In this document: positions 1 through 9,398 of the stretch, piece by piece
How the letters are laid out: each line of letters starts with the position of its first letter
Position numbering within the stretch: position 1 is the first letter of the stretch
NCBI GenBank assembly: GCA_900545345.1
Contig: UQYQ01000001.1
Coordinates: 135,678-199,677 of the forward strand
Origin: an uncultured Ruminococcus sp.
Lineage (GTDB): Bacteria > Bacillota > Clostridia > Oscillospirales > Ruminococcaceae
Length of the DNA: 64,000 bases
Direction of reading: 5' to 3'
The notes under the pieces: generated by a model
What the model saw: only the letters and a program-made list of their open reading frames with translations
Databases searched by the model: none
What the model was told of the DNA's origin: nothing
Made by a program: the position numbers and the translations under genes

Positions 1-600
1 TCTTCCTATTATTCTTGTAACCTGAATCATTAATGTTGCAAGAAGTATAACACCGGAAAGAGTCGATGAAAAAAGGAACGAAAAAACAATCAAATGAATT
101 TTCTTCGGCGTATAGCTGTATTTAACCTTTCCTATGTTTTTTTCTTTCAGTATGTTAGTCAAATGCTTGAAGTCAGATTTTTTAAGAGCAAGTGTAATAT
201 CGTGACCTTTCATAAAATCAGAATTAGTATCTATACATACTTTATAGCAGCCGAAAAATCTGTAAAATGCACCTTGACTGCAGGTAACAGAAGAAATTAC
301 GCCGTAATCTATTCTTGATTTAATAAGTCCGAAATATCCCGTACCTGTTTTTATACAGTCATCTTCAATAGAAAAAGTTATGAAAAACCAACGCAAAAAA
401 GCAAAACCGAATATTAAAGATATTATCAGAATATCAAGCCAGTCACCTTTAAACCATTCAGCGATATTAAAACTCAGCCTGTATAGCTTTCTTGCAAGCG
501 GGATAAGTAACAGCCAGAATGAGCTCGTTGTGTATGTGAACATCTTTATAGGATGCTGTCTTGATTTGAAAATATATGAAAATATATGACCTTCAAGCAT
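1..600 (-). CDS. YdbT-like PH-domain membrane protein, C-terminus cut by window edge
   Basis: The leftward frame is open from an ATG at 598-600 to the window edge, giving 200 residues of an incomplete protein. Hydrophobic segments lie near residues 22-37 and 55-74, followed by a soluble stretch resembling a bacterial PH (bPH2) domain, and a third hydrophobic segment starts near residue 176. Such proteins usually have several bPH2 modules separated by membrane pairs. A GGAAAGGCGGG purine run precedes the ATG. It lies 42 bases downstream of the smaller bPH2 gene, the usual YdbS-YdbT pair order. Function is not established for the family; a role in the cell envelope is inferred from membrane topology only. 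Confidence 0.65.
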   Translation of the reverse strand, partial: MLEGHIFSYIFKSRQHPIKMFTYTTSSFWLLLIPLARKLYRLSFNIAEWFKGDWLDILIISLIFGFAFLRWFFITFSIEDDCIKTGTGYFGLIKSRIDYGVISSVTCSQGAFYRFFGCYKVCIDTNSDFMKGHDITLALKKSDFKHLTNILKEKNIGKVKYSYTPKKIHLIVFSFLFSSTLSGVILLATLMIQVTRIIGR

Positions 601-642
601 TCTTAACCCGCCTTTCCGTTTGTTTTATTGCATAAAATTAAA

Positions 643-1086
643 CTATATATTATTTCTTGCTGCTTCATCAAGATGTGATGCAATTTCCATGGCCTCATCA
701 CGCTTTAAAAAGAAAAACACCATTCTTCCGCCCCAGGCATTCACAATAATAAAGTTGAGCCCTGTATACTTTGAAAACGGAGTTATTATAGTTGAAATAT
801 ATTGAATAGAACGCATTTTCATGAATTGCTTCGAAAAAAACACCATGCCCGTTTTTTTTCTGAGGTCTGAATCTGAAATGTTATAAACTGTGTTTTTAAA
901 GTAAATCGGAAGAAAAAAAACTCCGTATAATATTACCAGCCCCCAGCATACACAGATAATTATCCACATAAGAATACTATAGCTGTTTAAAAATATATAA
1001 TCAATTACTGTAATTGCTATTGCTAAAACAATCATTATAAATCTGATTGACTGTAAAGCCTTTTTGGCAGGAACATATCTTTTCAT
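643..1086 (-). CDS. YdbS-like bPH2-domain membrane protein
   Basis: A 147-residue protein with two adjacent membrane segments (about residues 17-33 and 38-58) followed by one bacterial PH domain. The motif TGMVFFSKQFMKMRSIQYI matches the conserved stretch of YdbS/bPH2 proteins. It is the first gene of a two-gene leftward unit with the YdbT-like gene. The start is fixed by an in-frame TAA 9 bases upstream of the ATG, but the only good ribosome-binding site lies 30 bases away with a hairpin in between (see the leader feature at 1083-1124). The biochemical role is unknown. Confidence 0.7.
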   Translation of the reverse strand: MKRYVPAKKALQSIRFIMIVLAIAITVIDYIFLNSYSILMWIIICVCWGLVILYGVFFLPIYFKNTVYNISDSDLRKKTGMVFFSKQFMKMRSIQYISTIITPFSKYTGLNFIIVNAWGGRMVFFFLKRDEAMEIASHLDEAARNNI

Positions 1087-1124
1087 AGTATAAATTTAAG
1101 CTCCGTTCGGAGCATACCTCCTTT
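1083..1124 (-). promoter_or_regulatory. Shine-Dalgarno, hairpin and 10-codon mini-ORF leader of the bPH2 gene
   Basis: On the minus strand AAAGGAGG (1117-1124) is followed by T and an ATG (1113-1115). That ATG opens a 10-codon frame whose TGA (1083-1085) overlaps the ATG of the bPH2 gene. A perfect hairpin (GCTCCG, CGGAGC) occupies 1100-1113. The CTCC of its first arm could instead pair with the GGAG of the Shine-Dalgarno, so two exclusive folds are possible. The distance from GGAGG to the real ATG is 30 nt, the same as in the glyQS leader. Confidence 0.5.
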
Positions 1125-1259
1125 CAGGGATTTTGCAGTTAAAAAGACTGATATCTGCAAAATATAAATCCTAAGTTAGGTCTTATCAGCTTTAAAAATC
1201 ATTTTTAACAGGTATGAACAAATTAAACATATCAGTTATTAAAACAAGGGGTTAATGAC

Positions 1260-2618
1260 ATGAATATTGTAAGTATTATCAATAATAAAATAAACTCATT
1301 TGTCTGGGGACCGTTTACACTCAGTATGTTTTTGTTTGCCGGAATATATTTTACGCTGAGATTAAAAGGTATTCAGTTTAGCAAAGCAAAATTAATCATA
1401 AATAAAACCTTACTGTCACTTTTTAAAAAACAAACAAGAATTTCTAATGAAAAACACAGCCTTTCACAGTTCGGAAGCCTTTCCACAGCACTGGCAGCAA
1501 CAATCGGAACCGGAAGTATAGTAGGTGTTGCTACTGCCCTGACAATAGGCGGAAGCGGTTCGATTTTCTGGATGTGGGTATCTGCTTTTTTCGGAATGGG
1601 AACAGCATATGCCGAAAATGTTCTGGGAATTTTGTACCGCACCAAGAACAAAAACGGAAAAATTACCGGCGGTGCATATTCATACATAGAAAAAGGCATG
1701 AATGCAAAATGGCTCGCAAAGTTATTTGCCTTATTTTGTGTGCTTGCATCATTCGGTATGGGGAATATGGCACAGGGTAATTCAATTTCCGCATCGCTTT
1801 CCCAAAGCTTTCATATACCAAAACTTTATTGCGGAATAGCGTTGTTGATTTTTATATCAGTTGTTATAATCGGCGGAACAAAAAGAACGCAAAATGTATG
1901 CGAACTTATAGTTCCGTTTATGACTGTTTTCTTTTTAGCCGGTGCTTTAATAATCTTAGTTTTAAAAAGAGACAGATTAATCCCTGAAATAATATCTATT
2001 TTTAAAAACGCTTTTTGTTTTAAATCGGCAGCCGGCGGTATAGCCGGAGCAGGAGTAAAAAAAGCAGTTTCAATCGGAATCCGCAGGGGAGTGTTTTCTA
2101 ATGAAGCAGGACTAGGCTCAACTGTCAGCGTTCATTCATCATCAAATATAAAAGAACCTGTTGAACAGGGGTTCTGGGGAATATTCGAAGTTTTTATTGA
2201 CACAATGGTAGTTTGTACAATAACAGCACTTGTAATACTCGTCAGCGGTGCTCCGCTAATCAAAGATGAAGGAGCCGAAATTGTAGTAAAAGCATTTGAA
2301 AGCGGGTTCGGCAGTCTTGGAGGTTACTTCGTTTCGATTTCTATTGTGCTTTTCGCATTAGCAACACTAATAGGCTGGTCGTTTATAGGAGAAAATGCAT
2401 TTTGTTATCTTTTCCCTCAGGCAAAAAACAGAATTTATAAAATTATTTTCTGTATATTCGTCTATCTCGGTGCTGTTTCAAGCCTTGAATTTGTCTGGGA
2501 AATATCAGACACCTTCAATGGTCTTATGGCAATACCGAACCTTATTGCCCTGATTTTTCTTTCTAAAGAAGTTATTAATGAAACAAACAGATATTTTAAA
2601 AAAAACAATCCACATTAA
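1260..2618 (+). CDS. Alanine/glycine:cation symporter (AGCS family)
   Basis: A 452-residue polytopic membrane protein of the AGCS (AlsT/DagA) family, which imports alanine or glycine with sodium or protons. The N-terminal WGPFTLSMFLFAGIYFTLR and the stretch with AATIGTGSIVGVATAL near residue 80 are characteristic, as is the conserved RRGVFSNEAGLGS segment near residue 275. About ten hydrophobic segments are visible and the length is normal. It has its own start with AAGGGG just upstream and converges on the U32 gene, their stop regions overlapping by 4 bases. The substrate within the family cannot be set from sequence alone. Confidence 0.9.
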   Translation: MNIVSIINNKINSFVWGPFTLSMFLFAGIYFTLRLKGIQFSKAKLIINKTLLSLFKKQTRISNEKHSLSQFGSLSTALAATIGTGSIVGVATALTIGGSGSIFWMWVSAFFGMGTAYAENVLGILYRTKNKNGKITGGAYSYIEKGMNAKWLAKLFALFCVLASFGMGNMAQGNSISASLSQSFHIPKLYCGIALLIFISVVIIGGTKRTQNVCELIVPFMTVFFLAGALIILVLKRDRLIPEIISIFKNAFCFKSAAGGIAGAGVKKAVSIGIRRGVFSNEAGLGSTVSVHSSSNIKEPVEQGFWGIFEVFIDTMVVCTITALVILVSGAPLIKDEGAEIVVKAFESGFGSLGGYFVSISIVLFALATLIGWSFIGENAFCYLFPQAKNRIYKIIFCIFVYLGAVSSLEFVWEISDTFNGLMAIPNLIALIFLSKEVINETNRYFKKNNPH

Positions 2619-4684
2619 ATTATTCCTCTGAAGTAAAGTCCTCTTGTAAACGCACCGTTATACGCAGCGTGATTTTTATATGACCTTATAATACTGTTTA
2701 TTTCATCATCTGTTTCATCATCAAAACAAAGCATATGAAAGGATATATTTTTAAACTCATCCAGCTTATCAGCCATATAAAGAATATCGGAATTTAACAT
2801 TTCATAATATCCCAGCTCTTTATTACAGCGGATTTTAAACCTTCTTCCTGTTCGGTCAGTTAAGTATCCATTGCAGTTTTTACAGCCCACAGAAGATTTA
2901 ACGGGACAATTAACACAAAGCATAAGCGGAAGCCTGCCATATGATATAATGCCAATATTAACAGGACTTTTCAACTTGTTTATTTCATTAGCTTTCAGTT
3001 CAAACGAAACTACAGCATCACTGACATTGCAGTTTTTTAGAACATCTAATGCTAAAGAATTTGTTATATTAAATCCAAAGCCCGTATGAATTTCAAGCTT
3101 CAAATCGTTTAAGATTTTCAAGTGTGCTGAATTAGCTGCTTCATATTTAAAGAAGCCTTCGGCTTTTAGACTCTTTATATCATCTATTACCTTTTGTTCA
3201 TCATGCATATATCTCGGCAGAGATATGCATATTTTGTCGTGAACTTTTTTATCGATAATTTTTTTGTTTTTAAGCGCTTCAGACATAGGAATTACCACTG
3301 ATTCTATATCTGATAAATCTATTTTGTTTAAAACACCGATATTACTAAGAGAAATTCTGATTTTAGGCGTATCTACAGTCTTAACAGGTGAAGATTTTAT
3401 GCCCGAAATTATCTCTTTGGATTTTTCATTGTCAAACTGAATGAAATCAGTATTCTTCTGACATATTAATCTGTCAAGCTCAGATACAGCATCTCTTCTG
3501 AACTTATTAAGTAAAGAAGCTGGCACCATAACATCATTGTCAATATTACAGATAAGCTTTCCGATTTCATATTGACTTCCGCCGAGCTTTGAAAGCTGTT
3601 TTAAAACATAATCAAAATCAATAGGACGATTGATTGCTTTCTGGGGAATTTCACCTTTTACCACCGCTTTGCACCCGTCGGCTTTCGCTGTCAGAATAAT
3701 CGGTCTGTTAAGATGAATTTCTATTTCAAAATCAATCTTGTATTTCTTTGCTTCGTTTTTATATAATTCCCGAAGCTTCGGCAAAACATCATTTGCCGAA
3801 ACAACATCTTCCTTTTCTCTTACTCCGAACATATTTTTTCCATAATGTGAAATTAAATATCCATCGGTAAATCCGCTTCTTGAAAAAACAGATTTCAACA
3901 GCTTCATGTCAGGCGGATTTCCTTCTAATGCCTTTTTGCATTCATTAACACAAGCCGCTGTATATTCAGGACGCTTCATTCTGCCCTCTATTTTAAACGA
4001 TGAAACACCCATGCATTTAAGCTCACTTAAATGCTCAATATATGACATGTCTTTAAGTGACAATGCATATTCATCTTTATTGTTCTTAGCAGAAAAAGGA
4101 AGCCTGCAGGCACCTGCACAAAGACCTCTGTTTGCACTTCTGGAACCTATCATCGCACTCAGGTAGCACTCACCGGATACCGACATGCACAACGCACCGT
4201 GAACAAAAGATTCTATTTCAACATCAAGTCTGCAAAGTTCGGACAAAACCTGTTTTGAAACTTCTCTTGAAACAACAACCCTGCAAAAGCCATGTTCTTT
4301 TGCCCAAAGCACGCCGTTTTTAGTATGCAAAGTCATTTGAGTTGACGCATGAACAGGCATCTCAGGACATAACTTCCTGACAAGTGTAATAAGGGATAAG
4401 TCCTGAGTTATAAGCCCGTCAATCCCGATTTCACATGCAAACCTGAGCTCATCCGAAAGCTCACTAATCTGTGAATCTAAAATGACAGTGTTAATCGCCT
4501 GATAAATCTTAACCCCATGCCTGTGACATTCACGCACAGCAGCATAAAGCTCATCTTTATCAAAATTTTTTGCATTTTGTCTTGCAGAAAAAGCTTTCGA
4601 ACCGACATATACTGCGTCAGCTCCAAGACGAACAGCAGCAACAAGCGACTCATAGCTCCCGCAAGGGGCAAGTATTTCTTCCAT
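2615..4684 (-). CDS. Peptidase U32 family protein
   Basis: A 689-residue U32-family protein. The N-terminal MEEILAPCGSYESLVAAVR and the cysteine-rich block SGECYLSAMIGSRS...NRGLCAGACR near residues 170-195 are the family signature; the cysteines are thought to hold an iron-sulfur cluster in this family. A second cysteine cluster (CVNCP, CKNC) lies in the C-terminal region, as in long U32 members with a DUF3656-like tail. Some relatives (RlhA, TrhP) modify RNA rather than cut protein, so the peptidase name may be misleading. It starts 2 bases after the zapA stop with no Shine-Dalgarno, suggesting translation coupled to zapA. Confidence 0.85.
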   Translation of the reverse strand: MEEILAPCGSYESLVAAVRLGADAVYVGSKAFSARQNAKNFDKDELYAAVRECHRHGVKIYQAINTVILDSQISELSDELRFACEIGIDGLITQDLSLITLVRKLCPEMPVHASTQMTLHTKNGVLWAKEHGFCRVVVSREVSKQVLSELCRLDVEIESFVHGALCMSVSGECYLSAMIGSRSANRGLCAGACRLPFSAKNNKDEYALSLKDMSYIEHLSELKCMGVSSFKIEGRMKRPEYTAACVNECKKALEGNPPDMKLLKSVFSRSGFTDGYLISHYGKNMFGVREKEDVVSANDVLPKLRELYKNEAKKYKIDFEIEIHLNRPIILTAKADGCKAVVKGEIPQKAINRPIDFDYVLKQLSKLGGSQYEIGKLICNIDNDVMVPASLLNKFRRDAVSELDRLICQKNTDFIQFDNEKSKEIISGIKSSPVKTVDTPKIRISLSNIGVLNKIDLSDIESVVIPMSEALKNKKIIDKKVHDKICISLPRYMHDEQKVIDDIKSLKAEGFFKYEAANSAHLKILNDLKLEIHTGFGFNITNSLALDVLKNCNVSDAVVSFELKANEINKLKSPVNIGIISYGRLPLMLCVNCPVKSSVGCKNCNGYLTDRTGRRFKIRCNKELGYYEMLNSDILYMADKLDEFKNISFHMLCFDDETDDEINSIIRSYKNHAAYNGAFTRGLYFRGII

Positions 4685-4686
4685 AA

Positions 4687-5190
4687 TTATTTGTTAAAAA
4701 AAGATGTTTGTCCGTTTTTATTCGGTACAAATGTAGTTTTATCGCCTTTCGGCTCATTCACATTCTTAGTATATCTGTCATAATCAGGATTTGATTTAGC
4801 TTTAGATGTTTGCCGTGAAGTGCCCTGACGATTTAACAATCTGTCTGCTTCACTCAGCTCGTCTTCAAGCTTCACAATTTTAGCCCTCAGTTTTGAAATT
4901 TCCTCATCGGCTTCTTTTAATTTTTCAGCCGATTTAGCGGCATCATCAACATAATCCTTAATTTGACCCCTTATTTTATCAATATTGATTTCGGCTTTAA
5001 GCGACCTGTCCAGACAATCAAGAGCAACTAAAACAGCACCGTCAACGGGAGTCATCTGGGTCATGCCCTGAACAATCTCAGAAAGCTTTTGATTAAGCGT
5101 TGCCGCAAGCTGCTTTGTGTATTCCTCTGTTTCTTCTGTTTGAATACTATATTCCTTATTAAATATTTTTATTTTATAGATTTGTGCCAT
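4687..5190 (-). CDS. zapA: Cell division protein ZapA
   Basis: A 167-residue ZapA homologue. The N-terminal YKIKIFNKEYSIQTEETEEY is the typical small beta-rich head, followed by a long helical, coiled-coil region (about residues 70-125) and a polar tail. ZapA binds and bundles FtsZ filaments at midcell. A longer tail than the roughly 90-residue minimal family members is common in Clostridia. It is the first gene of a two-gene leftward unit with the U32 gene, and the same pairing is frequent in Firmicutes. AGGAAAT lies upstream of the ATG. Confidence 0.85.
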   Translation of the reverse strand: MAQIYKIKIFNKEYSIQTEETEEYTKQLAATLNQKLSEIVQGMTQMTPVDGAVLVALDCLDRSLKAEINIDKIRGQIKDYVDDAAKSAEKLKEADEEISKLRAKIVKLEDELSEADRLLNRQGTSRQTSKAKSNPDYDRYTKNVNEPKGDKTTFVPNKNGQTSFFNK

Positions 5191-5329
5191 TTAATATTTC
5201 CTTTCTATAATTAAAAATAATACAATTTGTACATTATGTTATTCAATAAAAACTGCCGACCATTTAATATTTTTACGCAAAATTTTTATATTATTTAAAC
5301 ATTAATATCAATGGTAAAAAGACCTTTTA

Positions 5330-5357
5330 TTGACATACGCTTTGAAGCTATTATACT
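5330..5357 (+). promoter_or_regulatory. Plus-strand sigma-A-like promoter with no gene behind it
   Basis: TTGACA (5330-5335), 16 bases, TATACT (5352-5357), inside the gap between two leftward genes. The next plus-strand feature is the hairpin at 5387-5414, so transcription from here would give only about 50 nt. It could be a tiny RNA or a chance match. Confidence 0.35.
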
Positions 5358-5379
5358 ATAAATCACTTAAAAACGCAAG

Positions 5380-5418
5380 CAAAAAAACAGACACCCTATG
5401 TCTAGAGTATCTGTTTTG
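5380..5418. terminator. Bidirectional hairpin terminator after the zinc-ribbon gene
   Basis: Arms ACAGACACCC (5387-5396) and GAGTATCTGT (5405-5414) pair over 10 bp with two wobble pairs, flanked by an A-run on the left and TTTT on the right. The leftward zinc-ribbon gene ends at 5442, so it most likely terminates that transcript. Confidence 0.7.
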
Positions 5419-5441
5419 ATTATCACACTATATCTATGTTT

Positions 5442-6320
5442 TTATTCGTAATCTTTAATCTTTGAACTTCCTGAACTGCTGATAACGCCCCAGTCACCGT
5501 TAACCTTCGCAACAATAAAGTATGTCTTTTCTTTTTTTGCATCTTCGCCTTTAATCTTAGTGGTTATCTTTACCTTAACCTCATATGCTTTTGACACTTT
5601 AATTTCATCATCAACATATTCTTCATATTCATCCTGCAAGTCGTCTTCTAAACCGTCAAGCTGATCTGAATCGAATTTCTCTGCATCTAAGATATCATAA
5701 TCTATGCTCTTAACATCTTCGAAAAGAGATGACAGACTATCATCCATTAGTTCTTCTAATTTATCTTCATCGCCGTCACAATATCCCTCTACCTGTGCCT
5801 CATATATTATATCAGGAGTAGCATCAATATAATCGTCGAAGTCACCGCCTTCGCAGAACTTAACATAATCCTTTACAGCACCCTTATATCCGCCGCCTAA
5901 AACGAGCGAAAGAACAACAGCAATAACTACTATCGCAACAATTCCGATAGCTGCAAAGCCTATGTATTTATCACGGTTAGGACTGGTTTTGAATGCTTCG
6001 TATTTATCTCCTACTTTATCTTTTGCAAAGGCAATTCCTTTATCAAGAGGAGTTGAATTTTCTTCGGACTGATCTTTAGCCGCTGTTTCTTGGACAGCCG
6101 TGTTTTCGTTTGACTCCGGTGTATCTTCATCCGGAACTGCAACTGCTTCATTGTCATTTTCAGCTTCAGCTGCCGTTTTAACCTCTGCAGTTTCAACAGC
6201 TTCTACAGCCTCGTTTTCAACCTCGGTTTTTTCTGCATTGTTGACTTTAGCTCCGCATGAATTACAGAAAGCTGCATCGTCGTTTATTTGTGCACCGCAC
6301 TGTGAACAAAATTTTGCCAT
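5442..6320 (-). CDS. Zinc-ribbon membrane protein of unknown function
   Basis: A 292-residue protein beginning with a zinc ribbon (cysteines 5, 8, 19 and 22 in FCSQCG and FCNSCG). A long acidic, alanine- and glutamate-rich linker follows (about residues 30-95), then one strong membrane segment (about 121-141) and an acidic C-terminal domain of about 145 residues. The layout suggests a ribbon and linker in the cytoplasm and a C-terminal domain outside, a common form in Clostridia without an assigned role. The start is supported by GGAGG 9 bases upstream. Monocistronic, with a terminator behind it. Confidence 0.65.
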   Translation of the reverse strand: MAKFCSQCGAQINDDAAFCNSCGAKVNNAEKTEVENEAVEAVETAEVKTAAEAENDNEAVAVPDEDTPESNENTAVQETAAKDQSEENSTPLDKGIAFAKDKVGDKYEAFKTSPNRDKYIGFAAIGIVAIVVIAVVLSLVLGGGYKGAVKDYVKFCEGGDFDDYIDATPDIIYEAQVEGYCDGDEDKLEELMDDSLSSLFEDVKSIDYDILDAEKFDSDQLDGLEDDLQDEYEEYVDDEIKVSKAYEVKVKITTKIKGEDAKKEKTYFIVAKVNGDWGVISSSGSSKIKDYE

Positions 6321-6401
6321 ACTTCAATTCCTCCGATATGTATATTTTCTTATATATTATACTATTATTAAAAAAATGTCAATAGAATGTTACAGCAACC
6401 A

Positions 6402-7568
6402 TTAATATTTTAATACCGTCAATTGCTTTCCTTCATTAAATATAACCCTCGGAACACGCTTTGAAATATTACAAATTACTTCATATCCGATTGTCAAACC
6501 AATACCGGCAATATCATCAGCAGTAATTGTTTCATCTCCGTCTGTTCCGATTAGGGTTGCAACATCACCGGCTTTTACATTCATACCTGTAACATCACAC
6601 ATAATCTGGTCCATACATACACGACCGATTATTTTTGCTCTCTTTCCGCAGATTAAAACCTCGCCTTTGTTTGAAAGGAATCTCGGATAACCGTCAGCAT
6701 ATCCGACCGTTATTGTTGCGATTTCAGTAGGCTTTTGAGTTTTATATGTTCTTCCGTAGCTTACACAAACATTACTGTCAACTTTTTTTACCATTGACAC
6801 ACAGGCTTTAAAATCCATAACAGGTTCAAGCTTAAAAGGAACATTCATCGAAGCGTTCGGCTTAAGCCCATACATAATAATACCCAGCCTTGCAAGAGTG
6901 CTCTGACCGTCAGAATGATAAATACCTCCTGCAGAATTAAGAAAATGAATCTGTTTTAACATAATATTGCGGTTTTTCAATTCATCTGCAACTGCTGTTA
7001 TTGTTTCTGCCTGTTTTTTCGTATAATCAATATCTTCAGCATTGTCGCTGTCAGCAGCAGCAAAATGGGTAAAAATACCCTCTAATGATATTCCATTCAT
7101 TTCAGATATTCTTTCAATAACATCACAAGCTCTTGAAATATTATTTTCATAAACACCTATTCTTGTCATACCTGTATCCAATGCACAATGAACCCTAACG
7201 CTGCTGTCAGCGTCAGAATATTCAGACAGCTCATTTGCATGATTTTCATCAGTTACGGCCTGTATTATATTGTACCGAGAAAGTTCTTTTGCATACTCAG
7301 GAGGAGTATAGCCTAATATCAGTATCTCACCCTTAATCCCGATTTCTCTGAGGTGTATCGCTTCTTCTATGTTTGATACCGCAAACCATTTAACATCAAG
7401 CTCATTTTCAAGATACGGAACTATAGCATCATCACCGTTGCCGTAGCAATTAGCTTTTACGACGCATAAAAGCTCTGTTTCGGTGCTTAAAAATTTCTTA
7501 AAGTTCTCTATATTTGCTTTAACACGATCAAGATGTGTTTCAGCCCAGGCTCTTTTTAGATAAGACAT
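6402..7568 (-). CDS. alr: Alanine racemase
   Basis: A 388-residue fold-type III PLP enzyme interconverting L- and D-alanine for peptidoglycan. The PLP lysine is K38 in VVKANCYGNG and the second catalytic base is Y271 in SYGRTY; both are present. The usual form of the first motif is VKANAYGHG, so two of its positions differ here (A to C, H to N). The C-terminal GRVCMDQIMCDVTG segment is also typical. AAAGGAA lies upstream of the ATG. Serine racemases are close relatives, so substrate preference is not fully certain. Monocistronic and leftward. Confidence 0.9.
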   Translation of the reverse strand: MSYLKRAWAETHLDRVKANIENFKKFLSTETELLCVVKANCYGNGDDAIVPYLENELDVKWFAVSNIEEAIHLREIGIKGEILILGYTPPEYAKELSRYNIIQAVTDENHANELSEYSDADSSVRVHCALDTGMTRIGVYENNISRACDVIERISEMNGISLEGIFTHFAAADSDNAEDIDYTKKQAETITAVADELKNRNIMLKQIHFLNSAGGIYHSDGQSTLARLGIIMYGLKPNASMNVPFKLEPVMDFKACVSMVKKVDSNVCVSYGRTYKTQKPTEIATITVGYADGYPRFLSNKGEVLICGKRAKIIGRVCMDQIMCDVTGMNVKAGDVATLIGTDGDETITADDIAGIGLTIGYEVICNISKRVPRVIFNEGKQLTVLKY

Positions 7569-7745
7569 AAAAAATTCCTTTCTTTTTTCAAACTGAAATA
7601 AACATGTCAGCTTGACTGTGTATTTATAATCACTTTTAAATTTAAGCTATTGATAATTTATTGAATTTGTGATATGCTATTATAGGAAAAATAAAAACAA
7701 TATATTATTAATTATCATACTTTCATAGGGCAAGAGGGGAAAGCT

Positions 7746-8297
7746 TTGACATTAAATTTAGTATCAGATGATGGATTTGACATAAAACATACCTGTTGTT
7801 TTTCAGGTCACAGACCGGAAAAGCTGGCACTGGGCGGTGATATAAATTCACCGCAGATAAGGCGTCTTATCAGCATGCTGTATTTAGAAATAGAAAATGC
7901 AATCGCATGCGGATATACAAATTTCATTACCGGCATGGCAAGAGGTGTTGACCTTTGGGCTGCCGGATACATTTTTGAAAAGCGTATTAGAAATCCAAAA
8001 CTGAAACTAATATGTGCAGTTCCGTATAAAGGTCATGGGGGAAGCCTTAAAAATTCCGAGAAATGGGAATATGACAATATAGTTGCTTCTGCTGATAAAG
8101 TTTATACACTTGAAAATAAATACACCAAAACATGTATGCAGAAAAGAAACTATTTCATGGTTGATAACTCTTCAAAGCTTATTGCTGTTGTGGATGACTA
8201 CAGAAGCGGAACAGGACAGACAATCCGTTATGCTGAAAACAAAGGAATAGATGTTTCAATTATTGACATTAATAAAAATGCACCGCTTTTGAAATAA
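7746..8297 (+). CDS. SLOG-family protein (DUF1273, YpsA-like)
   Basis: A 183-residue protein of the YpsA/DUF1273 group in the SLOG nucleotide-binding superfamily. CCFSGHRPEKL near the N-terminus and the GMARGVDLWAA motif near residue 63 are diagnostic, and GTGQTIRYAENKGI lies near the C-terminus. In Bacillus YpsA has been linked to cell division and stress, but its ligand is not settled. The start is TTG at 7746, set by AAGAGGGG just upstream; the reading frame has no nearby ATG. It diverges from alr. Confidence 0.8.
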   Translation: MTLNLVSDDGFDIKHTCCFSGHRPEKLALGGDINSPQIRRLISMLYLEIENAIACGYTNFITGMARGVDLWAAGYIFEKRIRNPKLKLICAVPYKGHGGSLKNSEKWEYDNIVASADKVYTLENKYTKTCMQKRNYFMVDNSSKLIAVVDDYRSGTGQTIRYAENKGIDVSIIDINKNAPLLK

Positions 8298-8442
8298 CAA
8301 AACTATTAAACTCTTTTTAGTTTACACCTTTATATGATAAGTTTCAAGTAGGTAAAAATATTTTTTATAAAATTAATATATTATATGGGGATATTGACTT
8401 GGGGCCGTTATTTTAAAAAATAATATTTTAGGAGAGTATTTT

Positions 8443-9354
8443 ATGGCAAAGGATAAGAAAAAAAGAAAATCACAAGCACCCATAGCACTCGTATATTTTT
8501 CAACAATGGTGATTTTTTTGGTGATTTTAGGTTCTATCGCACTTATATTTATGAAAAATCTTGTTTTAGAACCTAAAAAATCTTCATCGGTATCTATATC
8601 TGACAACACACCTACAGATAAAAACAATCAGACTTTTTTCTATATGGTAAAAGATGATAAAAACAATCTGAAAACAGCTATGCTGGCAAGGTTTCTCCCT
8701 GCCGACGGAAAGCTTATGCTGGTTCCGCTTTCACCATACACAATGATAACCCATGGCGGTTCTAATCAAACAATGGCACAGATTTTCAAATCAGGCGGAG
8801 CACCGGATACAACAAGTGCACTGGGCGAAACCCTCGGTATCAGCATTGACCGCTATATGTCAATGGGAGAAGAGTGCTTTGAAAATGTTTGTGACAATAT
8901 AGGAAGTATTACATACGAAGTTTTAGAAGATATGTATTACATTGACAAACATTCCGATGATGTAACAAATTATACAAAAGGTGATAAAATATCTTTGCAG
9001 GGTTCTCAAATGAGACTGTTTATAACTTATCCTAAATATAAGAACGGATATTCACAGAATGTAACAGTTGCAGGCGAATTTATGAGAAGTCTAATCAACA
9101 ACGGCTTTAAACTTCAAACAACCAGGGATAATCTTGAATCAATATATTCAAATCTTCTCAGAGAATCATCAGAAAAAAATTTCAGCGCAGGCGATTTTGA
9201 AGAAACAAAAGAATATTATTATTATGTTATTGACAACTTTGATAATCCTGCATACATGCTTACTCCTACCGGAACATGGTCTGACAAAGGATATCAATTC
9301 ACCATTGATGATGCATTTAAAACTCAGCTTAAATCTGCCTTCAAAATTGCTTAA
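8443..9354 (+). CDS. Divergent LCP (LytR-CpsA-Psr)-like membrane protein
   Basis: A 303-residue protein with a basic N-terminus, one membrane anchor (about residues 13-36) and an extracellular domain. The middle part (TSALGETLGISIDRYMSM, then FENVCDNIGSITYEV) follows the LCP pattern around the GI..D.Y and ..DAIGGV.V.. motifs. LCP enzymes attach glycopolymers to peptidoglycan and use conserved arginine and aspartate residues. At the place of the usual SIPRDT-type motif this protein has VPLSPYTMI, so key phosphate-binding residues look lost. AGGAGAG is 8 bases before the ATG. The next gene follows 44 bases later. I call the fold with moderate confidence and the activity as doubtful. Confidence 0.55.
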   Translation: MAKDKKKRKSQAPIALVYFSTMVIFLVILGSIALIFMKNLVLEPKKSSSVSISDNTPTDKNNQTFFYMVKDDKNNLKTAMLARFLPADGKLMLVPLSPYTMITHGGSNQTMAQIFKSGGAPDTTSALGETLGISIDRYMSMGEECFENVCDNIGSITYEVLEDMYYIDKHSDDVTNYTKGDKISLQGSQMRLFITYPKYKNGYSQNVTVAGEFMRSLINNGFKLQTTRDNLESIYSNLLRESSEKNFSAGDFEETKEYYYYVIDNFDNPAYMLTPTGTWSDKGYQFTIDDAFKTQLKSAFKIA

Positions 9355-9398
9355 TATTTTTAGTAAAAATAAATTTGTCCTTGGAGGATTTATCTCTT

